33,908 nucleotides of DNA from Desulfomonilaceae bacterium (GCA_031082285.1 JAVHLK010000047.1:1-33908), one strand, 5' to 3'. Counted from the stretch's first letter, positions 6,686 through 15,641 are shown. The notes: generated from the sequence alone by a model not told the origin. Numbers and translations are program-made.

Positions 6686-7178
6686 CTTCTCTTCAGATTA
6701 GCACCAATTTGCCCGGGCGCACAACGAGGAGATTGGTGCCTTCGCCACGGCGGTTGCGCGGTGAAGGAAACGACGGCAAGAAAAAGCATCTTGATCGCGA
6801 AGGAGCCTCTGGGTTACATTCTGCGCGGTAACCATTCGCTCTCGCGGGGAAAGAATTCAACGAGCAGTGTGTGAGTGCGATCAAGGCCGATCGCTCTCGT
6901 TGATTCGACTGCGTGGAGAGAGATTTCTTCACGGCTTCGCTCATCGCAACCGCGTAGTGTCGCGGGCAGGTGAATTGATATTTTGCGGATGGTGCACGTA
7001 CTCAGGGGACCGAATCATGTGGGCCTGCGGTAGCGACGAGCCGGGGACCGGTTGCTCGGCTTATAGGTTGTGCTCCGAGTCGGACCGACGGTACGAGTGA
7101 ACAGCCGCTCGGCCTCGCGGTGCCCTTGTTCCCCAAGCAGGTATGGATCATACCGGAGTCGTCCAAAGGAACCGATCA
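6686..7178. other. Intergenic region upstream of proS with several stem-loops
   Basis: No gene is supported. I see an inverted pair GCACCAAT (6701-6708)/ATTGGTGC (6732-6739), an 8-bp hairpin CCTTCGCC/GGTGAAGG with one G-T at about 6738-6766, and GCGATC-AAGGCC-GATCGC at 6877-6894 whose stem continues after a mismatch. A T-box leader would be a natural thing to look for ahead of an aminoacyl-tRNA synthetase, but I do not see a convincing T-box sequence. No good -35/-10 pair is visible for proS. Confidence 0.4.
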
Positions 7179-8900
7179 ATGAAAATGTCGAAACTCTTCG
7201 CTCCAACCTTGAAAGAGAACCCCGCGGATGCGGAAGTGATCAGCCACAAGCTCATGTTGCGGGCAGGCATGATTCGGAAACTTACCTCGGGGGTATACTC
7301 GTATCTACCGCTGGGATATCGTTCGTTGAGGAAAGTGGAGCAGATCATCCGGGAAGAGATGGATGCCGCGGGCGCTCAGGAAGTCTTTCTCCCCGCGGTG
7401 CAGCCGTCGGAACTGTGGAAGGAATCGGGTCGATGGGAGGTGTACGGGCCGGAGCTCCTCCGATTCAAGGACAGGCACGACCGTGAGTGCTGCTTCGGCC
7501 CGACTCATGAGGAAGTGATCACCGACCTGGTACGACGTGACGTACGTTCCTACCGGGACCTGCCGTTGAACCTCTACCAGATACAAACGAAGTTTCGCGA
7601 CGAAATGCGTCCACGATTCGGCCTCATGCGCGGCAGGGAATTCATCATGAAGGACGCGTACAGCTTCGATGCCACGGAGGACGGAGCTGAGGCGGCCTAC
7701 AAGAAAATGTGGGACGCATACGGCAGGATATTCAGTCGTTGCGGTTTGCTCTTTCGACCGGTGGAAGCGGATTCTGGCCCTATCGGAGGAAGCTTCTCTC
7801 ATGAATTCATGGTGCCGGCCGCCACGGGGGAAGACATGATCGTTTCTTGCGATACCTGCGATTACGCGGCGAACATGGAGAAGGCCGAAATACGTCCCTG
7901 CGACCCTTCCGATCACAAGGTGCCGGGAACACGGAAGAAGGTGGCCACTCCGGGCATGACCTCAATCGAACAGGTCTCGGAGTACCTCAAGGTTGCACCG
8001 GAAACCCTGATCAAGACCCTGATCGTGAGAACCGAGGCCGGATCGGTCGCGGTCCTGCTCCGGGGAGATCATGAACTGAACGAGGTGAAGGTCAGGAATT
8101 TACTTAGGGTGGCGGATTTGGAACTCGCCGACGAGTGGACCATTGAAGAGGTCACGGGCGGGCCGTTGGGATTCTCGGGTCCCATAGGGCTCAAGGCGGA
8201 CACGGTGATCGCAGACCAGGCGATTCGGGGCCTCACCTCGGTTGTTGTCGGGGGAAACGAAGCCGACGTGCACATCATGGACGTGAATCCAAACACGGAC
8301 TTCAGGGTGGACCGTTATGGCGATTTGAGGTGCGCGGTCCAGGGGGATCCCTGTCCGCGGTGCCACGGTACACTGAGGCTCGACAGGGGGATAGAAGTCG
8401 GTCACGTGTTCAAGCTGGGCGTCAAATACTCAACGGCCATGGACGCGACGTTCCTCGACTCGGACGGAGCCGAGAAGCACATGATCATGGGATGCTACGG
8501 CATAGGCGTAAGCCGGACCATTGCCGCGGCCATCGAACAGAATCACGACGACGACGGAATCATTTTTCCTCCTCCCATAGCCCCCTTCTCGGCAATCGTG
8601 ACTCCGGTGGGGGCCAGGGACACGGAAATCGAAGAAACCGCGGAACGCGTGTACCGCGACCTGTGGGCCCAAGGAATTGACGCGCTGCTTGACGATCGCG
8701 ACGAGAGGCCGGGCGTGAAGTTCAAGGATGCCGACCTGATCGGCGTTCCGTTCCGGATAACGGTCGGCAAGAAAGCGTTGGCTCAGGGGAAGGTGGAACT
8801 CAGAGACAGACAAACCAGGGAAACGGAATTAATCGAGGTGTCGGAAATTGTCGCCGAGGTAAGAAGGAGCCTGGAAAACTGGAAGCCCATCCCGAGATGA
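7179..8900 (+). CDS. proS: Proline-tRNA ligase (bacterial type)
   Basis: Charges tRNA-Pro in the cytoplasm. The 573-residue protein matches bacterial class IIa ProRS from MKMSKLFAPTLKENPADAEVISHKLMLRAGMIRKL onward; AAAGGA eight bases before ATG 7179 supports this start over an in-frame ATG at 7143. Class II motif 2 is visible as FRDEMRPRFGLMRGREFIMKD-type sequence and motif 3 as GCYGIGVSRTIAAAIEQ. Between them lies the INS editing domain (YbaK-like, about residues 220-390), which hydrolyses Ala-tRNA-Pro, and the protein ends with the anticodon-binding domain. All core regions appear present; nothing suggests damage. It stands alone, converging on the Gly/Tyr-rich gene. Confidence 0.96.
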   Translation: MKMSKLFAPTLKENPADAEVISHKLMLRAGMIRKLTSGVYSYLPLGYRSLRKVEQIIREEMDAAGAQEVFLPAVQPSELWKESGRWEVYGPELLRFKDRHDRECCFGPTHEEVITDLVRRDVRSYRDLPLNLYQIQTKFRDEMRPRFGLMRGREFIMKDAYSFDATEDGAEAAYKKMWDAYGRIFSRCGLLFRPVEADSGPIGGSFSHEFMVPAATGEDMIVSCDTCDYAANMEKAEIRPCDPSDHKVPGTRKKVATPGMTSIEQVSEYLKVAPETLIKTLIVRTEAGSVAVLLRGDHELNEVKVRNLLRVADLELADEWTIEEVTGGPLGFSGPIGLKADTVIADQAIRGLTSVVVGGNEADVHIMDVNPNTDFRVDRYGDLRCAVQGDPCPRCHGTLRLDRGIEVGHVFKLGVKYSTAMDATFLDSDGAEKHMIMGCYGIGVSRTIAAAIEQNHDDDGIIFPPPIAPFSAIVTPVGARDTEIEETAERVYRDLWAQGIDALLDDRDERPGVKFKDADLIGVPFRITVGKKALAQGKVELRDRQTRETELIEVSEIVAEVRRSLENWKPIPR

Positions 8901-9134
8901 ATCGACGCGGTTGATTCTCCGGCCTGCCAAGGGTAGTGCGTGTCGTCCACGGCATGAGGCGGCGTGAGCGGCTTCGCCCGATTCCAATCATCCTTGGGTT
9001 GCGCCTCGGAGGTGAGGCGGAAAGACCGTTCAGAGGGCAACCAACCTGGGGGAGTCCGCCGTCTCCCGGACTCGGCGCGGGCCTCTCACGGTCGAGCCGG
9101 CCCGTCGGTGAGTGCCGTTCGATCCCGAGCCGGG

Positions 9135-9455
9135 TTACTGACCACCGTAATAGTAGTGGTATGGGTTGCCTGAAAAGTTCTGTCCGACGGCGTTCTGTTG
9201 TCCCTGCATGTACCCGCCGGAACCGTATCCGTAGTAGGCATGACCGCCGTGACCGTAGCCGTATCCGTATCCGTAATATGGGTACCGATATCCGTACGGA
9301 TTGAAGTAGTTTGGAGGTTCGGGCGTGGGCGACCACTGATTCGGATAGTGGCTCATAGGCGCGGACCACTTGATCGGGTCATCGGCCCACGCTGCTGCAC
9401 AGACAAGAAGTATGGCTGAAATGCCGGCCATTGTTGCGACCACGCGGCTTCTCAT
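9135..9455 (-). CDS. Small secreted Gly/Tyr/Pro-rich protein
   Basis: 106 residues from the ATG at 9455, chosen because GAGGAGGT (9468-9461) lies six bases upstream; an ATG at 9470 overlaps that ribosome site. MRSRVVATMAGISAILLVCAAAWA is a clear signal peptide with cleavage after AWA. The mature part is low-complexity: PNYFNPYGYRYPYYG, then alternating GYGYGYGHGG and a tail YHYYYGGQ. There are no cysteines in the mature region. Such Gly/Tyr repeats suggest a disordered or adhesive surface or periplasmic protein; histidines and tyrosines could bind metals, but this is a guess. I do not recognise a family. Its own promoter lies just upstream. Confidence 0.62.
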   Translation of the reverse strand: MRSRVVATMAGISAILLVCAAAWADDPIKWSAPMSHYPNQWSPTPEPPNYFNPYGYRYPYYGYGYGYGHGGHAYYGYGSGGYMQGQQNAVGQNFSGNPYHYYYGGQ

Positions 9456-9476
9456 GGAAGACCTCCTCATAACATC

Positions 9477-9504
9477 ATTCTCACGCGGCAGTACACGTTG
9501 TCAA
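9477..9504 (-). promoter_or_regulatory. Promoter of the Gly/Tyr-rich protein gene
   Basis: Minus strand TTGACA (9504-9499), 16-base spacer, GAGAAT (9482-9477). Transcription would begin close to 9470, leaving a short leader holding the strong GAGGAGG ribosome site. Confidence 0.5.
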
Positions 9505-9875
9505 ATAGTCGTTCCATCAGGATACCGCATATGGCGCGGATGTTCAACCACAATTCACCACTACTTCCTACGTGATACCGACGATTCTCTAAGAAACACC
9601 TTATGGAAAGGAAGGGACGGCGTGCTGAAAGAGACTTGCACGGCCTCCGGCAACTCCGCGGCCGTCGAGCGACATTGCGGAATTCCGCTCGCCGGAGGGC
9701 ACGCGCCCGGCCCCTTTCGGCAGGGTGATCCCCCGTGGCCGCTCGAACCACGGCCTCAGGACGCTCGTCGTTTCTCTCGCCCTCGGGCTCCCGAACGACA
9801 AAAATAGAGAAAAGACAAGATCCGAACCCGCGGCCTGTTGCATGCGGCAGGGAGAGTTGGTATGAATCGAGGTTC
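9505..9875. other. Region between divergent genes, no gene recognised
   Basis: The frame of the SGNH/TPR gene is open back to 9735, but the first part has no ribosome site and reads like noncoding DNA, so I place it outside the gene. A hairpin CCGTGG (9733-9738)/CCACGG (9748-9753) lies in what would be the leader. No clear promoter for the plus-strand gene was found. Confidence 0.4.
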
Positions 9876-12128
9876 ATGAGTCGTTCAAGAAAACGCAAGA
9901 AACCGTTGGGAAAGAAACCGCGCGTCGGTGCCGGCATGATCGGCCCGCGATCCGGAAGCAAGGCGGATGGAGAGGCTCGTCGCTCCACGTTAAAGGACGT
10001 GCTTCTCGGTATCGCGGTGAGCCTTCTCATCCTTGGTCTGCTGGAAGGCGGACTCAGGATTTCAGGCCTGCCTTCCGTAGATGCCTCCGAGGACCCGTAC
10101 GTCGGGTTTTCCCGTATCAAACCGCTCTATCAAGTGCACGAGGGAGTCGCGTCGACCGCGCCCGACAAGATCAAGTACTTCAATCAGGTATCTTTTAAGG
10201 CCCGGAAGCCTCTAAAGACGTTCAGAGTCTTCGCTTTTGGGGGGTCCACCACCTACGGCCGACCCTTCGACGGCAGGACCTCTTTCTCCCGATGGCTGCA
10301 GGACCTTCTCAATGCGATGGATCCGGGAACCTCGTTCGAGGTAATCAACGCGGGAGGGATCTCCTACGCGTCTTACCGTATCGTGCCGCTCATCAAGGAA
10401 ACTCTTCGGTACGAGCCCGATCTTGTGGTCATCTATACGGGCCACAATGAGTTTCTCGAACGCCGCACGTACGAGGGACTGTTTTCCCAGGGGGCCGGGC
10501 TCGTCACGGTCCGTTCAGTCCTCGAAAAGCTGCGCCTCTACCAGGTCTTGAAGCTCGGGATCGAACCTCTGTTGCCCGCGGCATTGACGGATGACGGGAG
10601 TAAGTCCGACGAGGTCTCACCGAAGGGAGACGCGGGGGGCACGTCGTCCCGACGCTCGTCCCGGCCGAATAAGTCTATTCTCAAAGATGAAGTCACCGCG
10701 ATCCTTGACCGGAGCGCGGGCCTGGATCGTTATCACCGCGACGAAGAGTTCTCCCGAGGCGTGATCCAACATTTCGCCCACAACTTGGAGACAATGATTC
10801 GTGTATGCAGGAAGGCCGGCGTTCCGGTGATCCTGATTGAACCCTCCTCCAACCTGAAGGACTTCTCACCGTTCAAGTCCGAACACAGAAAAGACCTCAC
10901 GGTTCGTGAGAAGTCCGCGCTTGATGGAAAGATTGCACAGGCCGTGGATCTCGTGAAGCGGGGCGACTACGAAGCGGGCCTTGCCGGCCTCAATGAGGCG
11001 ATCGAACAGGATCCTCAGTATGCGGAGACGTACTATTGGCGGGGCAAGGCCATGCTGGGCATGGGCAAGTACGAGAAGGCACGCGACGACTTCGTCAAGG
11101 CAAGAGACCTCGACGTGTGCCCGTTGAGGTGCATAACCCCACTGAAAGAAACGATGAGAGAAGTCTCCGGGCGGGAACGGGTTCCGCTTATCCGTTCGTA
11201 CCAAGCGCTTGCCGACCGGATCAAGAGCAACGGAGACGCGTCGGGCATCCCGGGAAACGAGAGTTTCATGGACCACGTACACCCCACGGTGGAGGGTCAT
11301 CAACTGCTGGCCGAGTTGATCGCAGGTGAGATGATCCGGGGAAAAATGGCGCAGCCCGCGCGTCATCTCTCCCGAGAGGAAATGGACGCACTCTACGACA
11401 AGGGCATGAAGGGACTCGATACGCGATTCTTCGCGACCAAGGACCTGAATCTCGCGAAGGTCCTCAGATGGGCGGGCAAGAAGGACGAGTCTCGACGGGT
11501 CCTGCTCAGAACCAAGGAACAGTTGGGCGATAATCCGGAAGTCCATAAGATGCTCGGAAGCTTCCTGCTGGAAGACGGACGGTACGAGGAAGCGATTGAA
11601 GCGTACAAGAAATCGGTGAAGCTTTCCGGAAACGATCCGCTGTTGAAGTACTCGTTGGCCAACGCCTATTACAAGGCCGGGCTGCGGTCGGAAGCGCAAG
11701 AGATCTACGAGAATCTTTTGGAGAGCGATCAACCGATGCCCGAGGCGAGCGCGAATCTCGCGACGATACATCTGGAACAAGGCCGGGTCGATCGAGCACT
11801 GGTCGCCCTGAGGGAGGCGCTCGCAAGAACTCCCGATGCAGAGTCGCTCTTCAGCCCGTATGCGTTGGCCTTGGCCATTTCCGGAGAGCCGGCGGAGGCC
11901 ATACCATGGATGGTGAGGGCGGTTGAGGCGGAACCGGGCGATCCGGGCCTCCTGTACAACCTTGCCGGGATGTATGCTCTTTCCGGAAGTCCCCAGGACG
12001 CTTTGCGGACCCTGGATCAAGCCGTGGACAAAGGGTACGCGGGGGCCGACAAGATGGTACAAGACCCCATCTTTTCGTCCATAAGGGATCTCCCCGAGTT
12101 CGCGAGGATCGTGGGCCGTATTCGGTGA
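9876..12128 (+). CDS. Membrane-anchored SGNH hydrolase-like protein with TPR repeats
   Basis: 750 residues from ATG 9876 (GAGG four bases upstream; the open frame to 9735 is not used). A basic N-terminus MSRSRKRKKPLGKK is followed by one transmembrane helix (about 40-60, LLGIAVSLLILGLLEGGL), so the bulk should be periplasmic. The SGNH/GDSL-like domain shows block I FAFGGSTTYG with Ser124, block III YTGHNEF with Asn191, and block V MDHVHP with Asp466 and His469, i.e. a complete catalytic set. Between blocks III and V is a TPR unit (about 355-425, QDPQYAETYYWRGKAMLGMGKYEKARDDF). After block V come at least four more TPR-like repeats to the C-terminus. Likely an acyl- or acetyl-esterase or transferase acting on envelope polymers; substrate unknown. 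Confidence 0.78.
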   Translation: MSRSRKRKKPLGKKPRVGAGMIGPRSGSKADGEARRSTLKDVLLGIAVSLLILGLLEGGLRISGLPSVDASEDPYVGFSRIKPLYQVHEGVASTAPDKIKYFNQVSFKARKPLKTFRVFAFGGSTTYGRPFDGRTSFSRWLQDLLNAMDPGTSFEVINAGGISYASYRIVPLIKETLRYEPDLVVIYTGHNEFLERRTYEGLFSQGAGLVTVRSVLEKLRLYQVLKLGIEPLLPAALTDDGSKSDEVSPKGDAGGTSSRRSSRPNKSILKDEVTAILDRSAGLDRYHRDEEFSRGVIQHFAHNLETMIRVCRKAGVPVILIEPSSNLKDFSPFKSEHRKDLTVREKSALDGKIAQAVDLVKRGDYEAGLAGLNEAIEQDPQYAETYYWRGKAMLGMGKYEKARDDFVKARDLDVCPLRCITPLKETMREVSGRERVPLIRSYQALADRIKSNGDASGIPGNESFMDHVHPTVEGHQLLAELIAGEMIRGKMAQPARHLSREEMDALYDKGMKGLDTRFFATKDLNLAKVLRWAGKKDESRRVLLRTKEQLGDNPEVHKMLGSFLLEDGRYEEAIEAYKKSVKLSGNDPLLKYSLANAYYKAGLRSEAQEIYENLLESDQPMPEASANLATIHLEQGRVDRALVALREALARTPDAESLFSPYALALAISGEPAEAIPWMVRAVEAEPGDPGLLYNLAGMYALSGSPQDALRTLDQAVDKGYAGADKMVQDPIFSSIRDLPEFARIVGRIR

Positions 12129-12170
12129 AAATCTTTCCTGCATGCCGCATCCCGAGGGCCGGAAATATTC

Positions 12171-12199
12171 TTGATTCCCCTGTTTTTTCTGTGGTAAAT
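12171..12199 (+). promoter_or_regulatory. Promoter of nfnAB
   Basis: TTGATT (12171-12176), 17-base spacer with a T run, GTAAAT (12194-12199; or TAAATT with 18). It lies about 95 bases before nfnA in a clearly AT-rich patch, leaving a long leader. Confidence 0.5.
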
Positions 12200-12294
12200 T
12201 GTTTATTTGTGATTTTTCAGTACGGTCCTTCGTTTCAATCCATACAGCATTAGGAAAAAGTCACAGTTTTTCAAAGCCCTAGGAGGTTGGGTCC

Positions 12295-13155
12295 ATGTTC
12301 GAAATCCTGGAAAAAGAGCGGATTGGCCCTGGAGTCAACAGGGCGGTTATTTCCGCTCCAGCAGTTGCTCGGGCTCACAAGCCCGGGCAGTTCATCATTT
12401 TGAGATGCCACCAAGACGGTGAAAGAATTCCGCTTACAGTCGCAGACAAAGACGTTGACAAGGGAACCATCACACTGGTTTGGCAAGAAGTCGGAGTAAC
12501 CACGTACTACATGGGAACCATGTGCCCGGGCGACAGCCTGATCGACGTGGTCGGTCCGTTGGGGACGCCCACCCACATAGAGAACTTCGGCACCGTTGTG
12601 TGTGTGGGCGGAGGAATCGGTGTTGCGCCGTTGTATCCCATCACGAAGGGTATGTATGAAGCGGGCAACCATGTTATCAGCATCCTCGGCGCCCGTACCG
12701 AAGGTCTGCTCATCATGACGGAAGACCTGAAGAAGGTGAGCACTGAGCAACTGATCGCCACGGACGACGGCTCCTTTGGAATTCACGGTTTCGTTACTCA
12801 GGTTCTGCAGGGTCTTATCGACAAGGGGACCAAGATCGATCTCGTGGTCGCCATCGGCCCCGTTCCCATGATGAAGGCCGTGGTGAACGTCACCAGACCT
12901 GCCGCGCTTCCCACAGTGGTGAGTCTGAACCCCATCATGGTCGACGGCACCGGGATGTGCGGTGCGTGTCGCGTGGAAGTGAATGGTGAAACCAAGTTCG
13001 GGTGCGTCGACGGGCCTGAATTCGACGGATTCGCGGTCGATTTCGATCTGCTCACCAAGCGGCTTGCCATGTACAAGGGCCCTGAACTCGTGGCGCTGAA
13101 CAAGTTCCGTGAAACACCTCGAGGGTGTGAATGCACGTTTCCGGAGGGGATGTAA
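12295..13155 (+). CDS. nfnA: NADH-dependent ferredoxin:NADP+ oxidoreductase subunit A (NfnA/SudB)
   Basis: The 286-residue small subunit of the electron-bifurcating transhydrogenase NfnAB, which couples ferredoxin and NADH oxidation to NADP+ reduction (reversibly) in anaerobes; also annotated as sulfide dehydrogenase or ferredoxin-NADP reductase alpha. It shows the ferredoxin-reductase fold: an FAD barrel (RIPLTVADKD), the nucleotide-binding VVCVGGGIGVAPLYP (102-116), and a C-terminal 2Fe-2S site with C222, C225 and C237 in MCGACRVEV and KFGCVDGPEFDGF. An AGGAGG at 12281-12286 precedes the ATG. The TAA stop shares its last base with the ATG of nfnB (TAATG), so the two are translationally coupled. 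Confidence 0.93.
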   Translation: MFEILEKERIGPGVNRAVISAPAVARAHKPGQFIILRCHQDGERIPLTVADKDVDKGTITLVWQEVGVTTYYMGTMCPGDSLIDVVGPLGTPTHIENFGTVVCVGGGIGVAPLYPITKGMYEAGNHVISILGARTEGLLIMTEDLKKVSTEQLIATDDGSFGIHGFVTQVLQGLIDKGTKIDLVVAIGPVPMMKAVVNVTRPAALPTVVSLNPIMVDGTGMCGACRVEVNGETKFGCVDGPEFDGFAVDFDLLTKRLAMYKGPELVALNKFRETPRGCECTFPEGM

Positions 13156-14591
13156 TGAGTGAACAAGAAGAAAAAAAGGCGGTGAAACCCAAGAAGCCCA
13201 AGATTCCCAGGCAGAAGATGCCGGAACAGGACCCCATCGAGCGTGCCCATAACTTCTATGAAGTGGCTCTGGGTTATGACAACGACCTTGCCCTGTTGGA
13301 AGCGAGCCGCTGCCTGAAATGCAAGAAGCCGTACTGCATATCCGGGTGCCCGGTGGAAGTCGATATACCGGATTTCCTTGAAATGGTGAAGGCAGGCGAC
13401 CTGATCGGCGCCGCGTGGAAAGTCAAAGAAAAGAACAGCCTTCCGAGGATAGCCGGCAGAGTATGTCCTCAGGAGAGCCAGTGCGAAGCCAAGTGCGTGC
13501 TGAACAAGAAAGGCAAGGGCGAGCCCTGCGCGATAGGCCGTCTCGAGCGGTATGTTACGGACTGGGCCGCGGTGCACGGCGAAGGCAAGATGCCGCAACT
13601 TCCCAAACCCACCGGTTTGAAGGTCGGCGTGGTAGGTTCGGGCCCGGCGGGATTGACGCTTGCCGGAGCGTTGATAAAAAAAGGAGTTGCCGTCACGGTA
13701 TTTGAAGCCTTGCACGAACTGGGCGGAGTGCTGGTCTACGGAATCCCGGAATTCCGTCTTCCCAAGGCGATCGTCCGTGCCGAGGTCGATGAATTGCGAC
13801 AGCTCGGTGTCGAATTCAAGACCAACTGGGTCGTGGGCCGGACACAGACTGTCGATGAGTTGCTCGAGAAAGAGAAGTACGACGGAGTGTTCATCGGTAC
13901 CGGCGCGGGAGCGCCGTTGTTCCTGAAGATCCCGGGTGAGAATCTGAACGGTGTCTATTCGGCCAATGAGTTCCTCACACGAGCCAACCTGATGAAGGCG
14001 TACCTGTTCCCCCAGGCCGACACTCCGATCGCCAAGGGCAGGAGAGTGGTGGTCTTCGGCGGAGGCAACGTGGCAATGGACTCGGCCAGGACCGCTCTCA
14101 GACTGGGCGCGGAAGAAGTCACCATCGTGTACCGACGTACCATGGACGAACTTCCCGCGAGAGCCGAGGAAGTACACCACGCGGTGGAGGAAGGGATACG
14201 GTTCGAACTGCTGGCCGCGCCGCTGGAGATCATCGGAAACGAGGCCGGCTGGGCCGTTGGTGTGCATTGTCAGAAAATGCAATTGGGAGAGCCGGATGCT
14301 TCGGGCAGACGACGACCGGTACCCATCCCGGGAGAGACCTTCAACATAGAATGCGACACGGCCATCGTATCCATAGGCAACGCTGCCAATCCACTGGTTC
14401 CCAGCACCACGATAGGGCTCGAGACGAACAAGTGGGGCAACATCGTTGCAGACCCGGAATCGGGAAAGACGTCCAAGGATCGAGTCTGGGCCGGCGGCGA
14501 CATCGTCACGGGTGCTGCCACGGTGATTCTGGCAATGGGAGCGGGACGCAAGTCCGCTCTTGCAATGATGGATACATTCGGCATAGGCTGA
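13155..14591 (+). CDS. nfnB: NADPH-dependent glutamate synthase-like subunit B of NfnAB
   Basis: 478 residues from ATG 13155, with GGAGGGG upstream and overlap with nfnA; an in-frame ATG at 13131 lies inside nfnA and is rejected. The N-terminal domain carries eight cysteines for two 4Fe-4S clusters: C53, C56, C61, C65 (CLKCKKPYCISGC) and C104, C110, C114, C125. The FAD Rossmann motif is GVVGSGPAGL (about 158-167), and a second Rossmann site VVVFGGGNVAMDSARTALRLGA binds NADPH. The C-terminal WAGGDIVTGAATVILAMGAG closes the flavin site as in glutamate-synthase small subunits. Without the GOGAT large subunit nearby and fused operonically to nfnA, the NfnB assignment is secure. In the family this subunit holds the bifurcating FAD. 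Confidence 0.93.
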   Translation: MSEQEEKKAVKPKKPKIPRQKMPEQDPIERAHNFYEVALGYDNDLALLEASRCLKCKKPYCISGCPVEVDIPDFLEMVKAGDLIGAAWKVKEKNSLPRIAGRVCPQESQCEAKCVLNKKGKGEPCAIGRLERYVTDWAAVHGEGKMPQLPKPTGLKVGVVGSGPAGLTLAGALIKKGVAVTVFEALHELGGVLVYGIPEFRLPKAIVRAEVDELRQLGVEFKTNWVVGRTQTVDELLEKEKYDGVFIGTGAGAPLFLKIPGENLNGVYSANEFLTRANLMKAYLFPQADTPIAKGRRVVVFGGGNVAMDSARTALRLGAEEVTIVYRRTMDELPARAEEVHHAVEEGIRFELLAAPLEIIGNEAGWAVGVHCQKMQLGEPDASGRRRPVPIPGETFNIECDTAIVSIGNAANPLVPSTTIGLETNKWGNIVADPESGKTSKDRVWAGGDIVTGAATVILAMGAGRKSALAMMDTFGIG

Positions 14592-14604
14592 AAACCGTGT
14601 AACC

Positions 14605-14650
14605 GATTGCGAGTCCCCGGTCGTGAGAGTCAATTCCGGGGGCTCGAATC
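14605..14650 (+). terminator. Hairpin after nfnB
   Basis: A 15-bp imperfect stem: GATTGCGAGTCCCCGG (14605-14620) with CCGGGGGCTCGAATC (14636-14650), one G-T pair and a one-base bulge, followed by CCTTTC. It starts 13 bases after the nfnB stop and is a likely transcription end. Confidence 0.58.
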
Positions 14651-14671
14651 CCTTTCAGTGAGTAACGTTCA

Positions 14672-15013
14672 GTGAACCGACCATGGTGCGTGACGGTTGC
14701 CGTCCTCCTTCTTGCAGTCATCCTTCAGATGCCTGGGGCGCGGTCGTATGCCGCACCCATTCAGCGAATGCAGGGTGTAATCTCGGAAGTGGGAGAGGGC
14801 TATCTCCTGGTCGATCCCGATGACCGTTCCGGCACGCGAAAGTTCATTCTCCGATGGAAGGCCCGCTTCACGCCTCCCAAGCTCCCCATCAAAGGGGATC
14901 GAGTTCTGATCCTGTACAAGGACAAGGACCAGGGTTCCGTGATCTACGGGGTGAACTATTTGGTCGGTCCTCGCAATCAAGGGAAGACCGGAGACGTCGA
15001 GGATCACGAGTGA
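14672..15013 (+). CDS. Small secreted single-domain protein, paralogue of 3944-4759 domains
   Basis: 113 residues starting at a GTG (14672); no strong ribosome site, so the start is less sure. Residues 1-27 are a signal peptide (VTVAVLLLAVILQMPGARSYA). The mature part MQGVISEVGEGYLLVDP...KFILRWKARFTPPKLPIKGDRVLILY...VIYGVNYL follows the same pattern as each half of the protein at 3944-4759: G-x-(V/I), a central strand, (K/R)-x-(R/K)-F-x-P, then a basic turn and G-(D/E)-(R/K)-V. The C-terminus is short and acidic. Probably a periplasmic beta-barrel domain of unknown role. It lies between the nfnB terminator and a small membrane protein gene. Confidence 0.6.
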   Translation: MNRPWCVTVAVLLLAVILQMPGARSYAAPIQRMQGVISEVGEGYLLVDPDDRSGTRKFILRWKARFTPPKLPIKGDRVLILYKDKDQGSVIYGVNYLVGPRNQGKTGDVEDHE

Positions 15014-15097
15014 GACTGAGGTCGTCCCGTCTCTGGTCTGGTCGGCAACGCCGCGTACCATGCGAGCGGCGGAGAAGCCGGCGACCCCTCACACATC

Positions 15098-15120
15098 GTC
15101 GGCCCTTGTGTTCGGCCGAC
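15098..15120 (+). other. Hairpin upstream of small membrane protein gene
   Basis: GTCGGCC (15098-15104) and GGCCGAC (15114-15120), a 7-bp perfect stem with a 9-base loop ending 16 bases before the ATG at 15137. It might end the preceding transcript or hold back the next; there is no T tract. Confidence 0.4.
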
Positions 15121-15136
15121 ATAAGGTAGTTTCCCC

Positions 15137-15442
15137 ATGGACTTTGCCGTTGTCCTCAAGGCCGGTTTTATGGGATTCGCCCTTTCCTTGGGCGTGCTGT
15201 TGCTCGTCTTTTATGTCGCGGGAATTGTGTTGAAGACTTCCGACAAATACTTTCTACGTGTGTTTATTCTTGCCTGCATCGTCTCCTTCATAGCAGTTTA
15301 TGCATATCTCCATTACAAGATCCGTGTCTCGGTCGTCGAACAGGCTCAATTTTTTCTCGTCGGATGCATCGGCGGCTGGCTTGGCGGTATCTTGTTCGGC
15401 GCGACCAACTTGCGTAAGTTCTTCAAGCGGACCCTGCGATAG
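15137..15442 (+). CDS. Small integral membrane protein, function unknown
   Basis: 101 residues, with AAGGTAG upstream of the ATG. Three hydrophobic helices are visible: about 8-32 (GFMGFALSLGVLLLVFYVAGIVL), 41-59 (RVFILACIVSFIAVYAYLH) and 72-91 (FFLVGCIGGWLGGILFGA), ending in the basic tail NLRKFFKRTLR, which predicts a cytoplasmic C-terminus. The third helix is glycine-rich. No catalytic motif or recognised family. The gene stands alone. Confidence 0.55.
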   Translation: MDFAVVLKAGFMGFALSLGVLLLVFYVAGIVLKTSDKYFLRVFILACIVSFIAVYAYLHYKIRVSVVEQAQFFLVGCIGGWLGGILFGATNLRKFFKRTLR

Positions 15443-15641
15443 CGTATTGCGACGAGAGCGTGTGTTTCGTTTTCGATTTCCTCTCAATGACTCATTCTCT
15501 CTCTCCAATCAGGTTGGCCGGTATGCTACGATAGGTATGGGAGCGTTCCCTCGCAAGGGCTCGGTCCGGTTTCGTCAAAGCGGCTGAATTATTATCAGGC
15601 CTGCGGGAAATGATTACTTTCCGGAAGAAAGGAGAAGTCCC

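Noticed and set aside
6686-7178. T-box riboswitch ahead of proS
   Set aside because: Several stems exist, but I found no convincing T-box sequence or specifier loop, and T-boxes are unusual outside Gram-positive lineages.
12798-14633. Minus-strand open frame of 611 codons antisense to nfnAB
   Set aside because: No domain resemblance, and the plus strand encodes NfnA and NfnB with full cofactor motifs.
14632-14655. TRNA-like TPsiC arm sequence GGCTCGAATCCC
   Set aside because: It is the right arm of the nfnB terminator hairpin; no acceptor, D-arm or anticodon arm fits around it.
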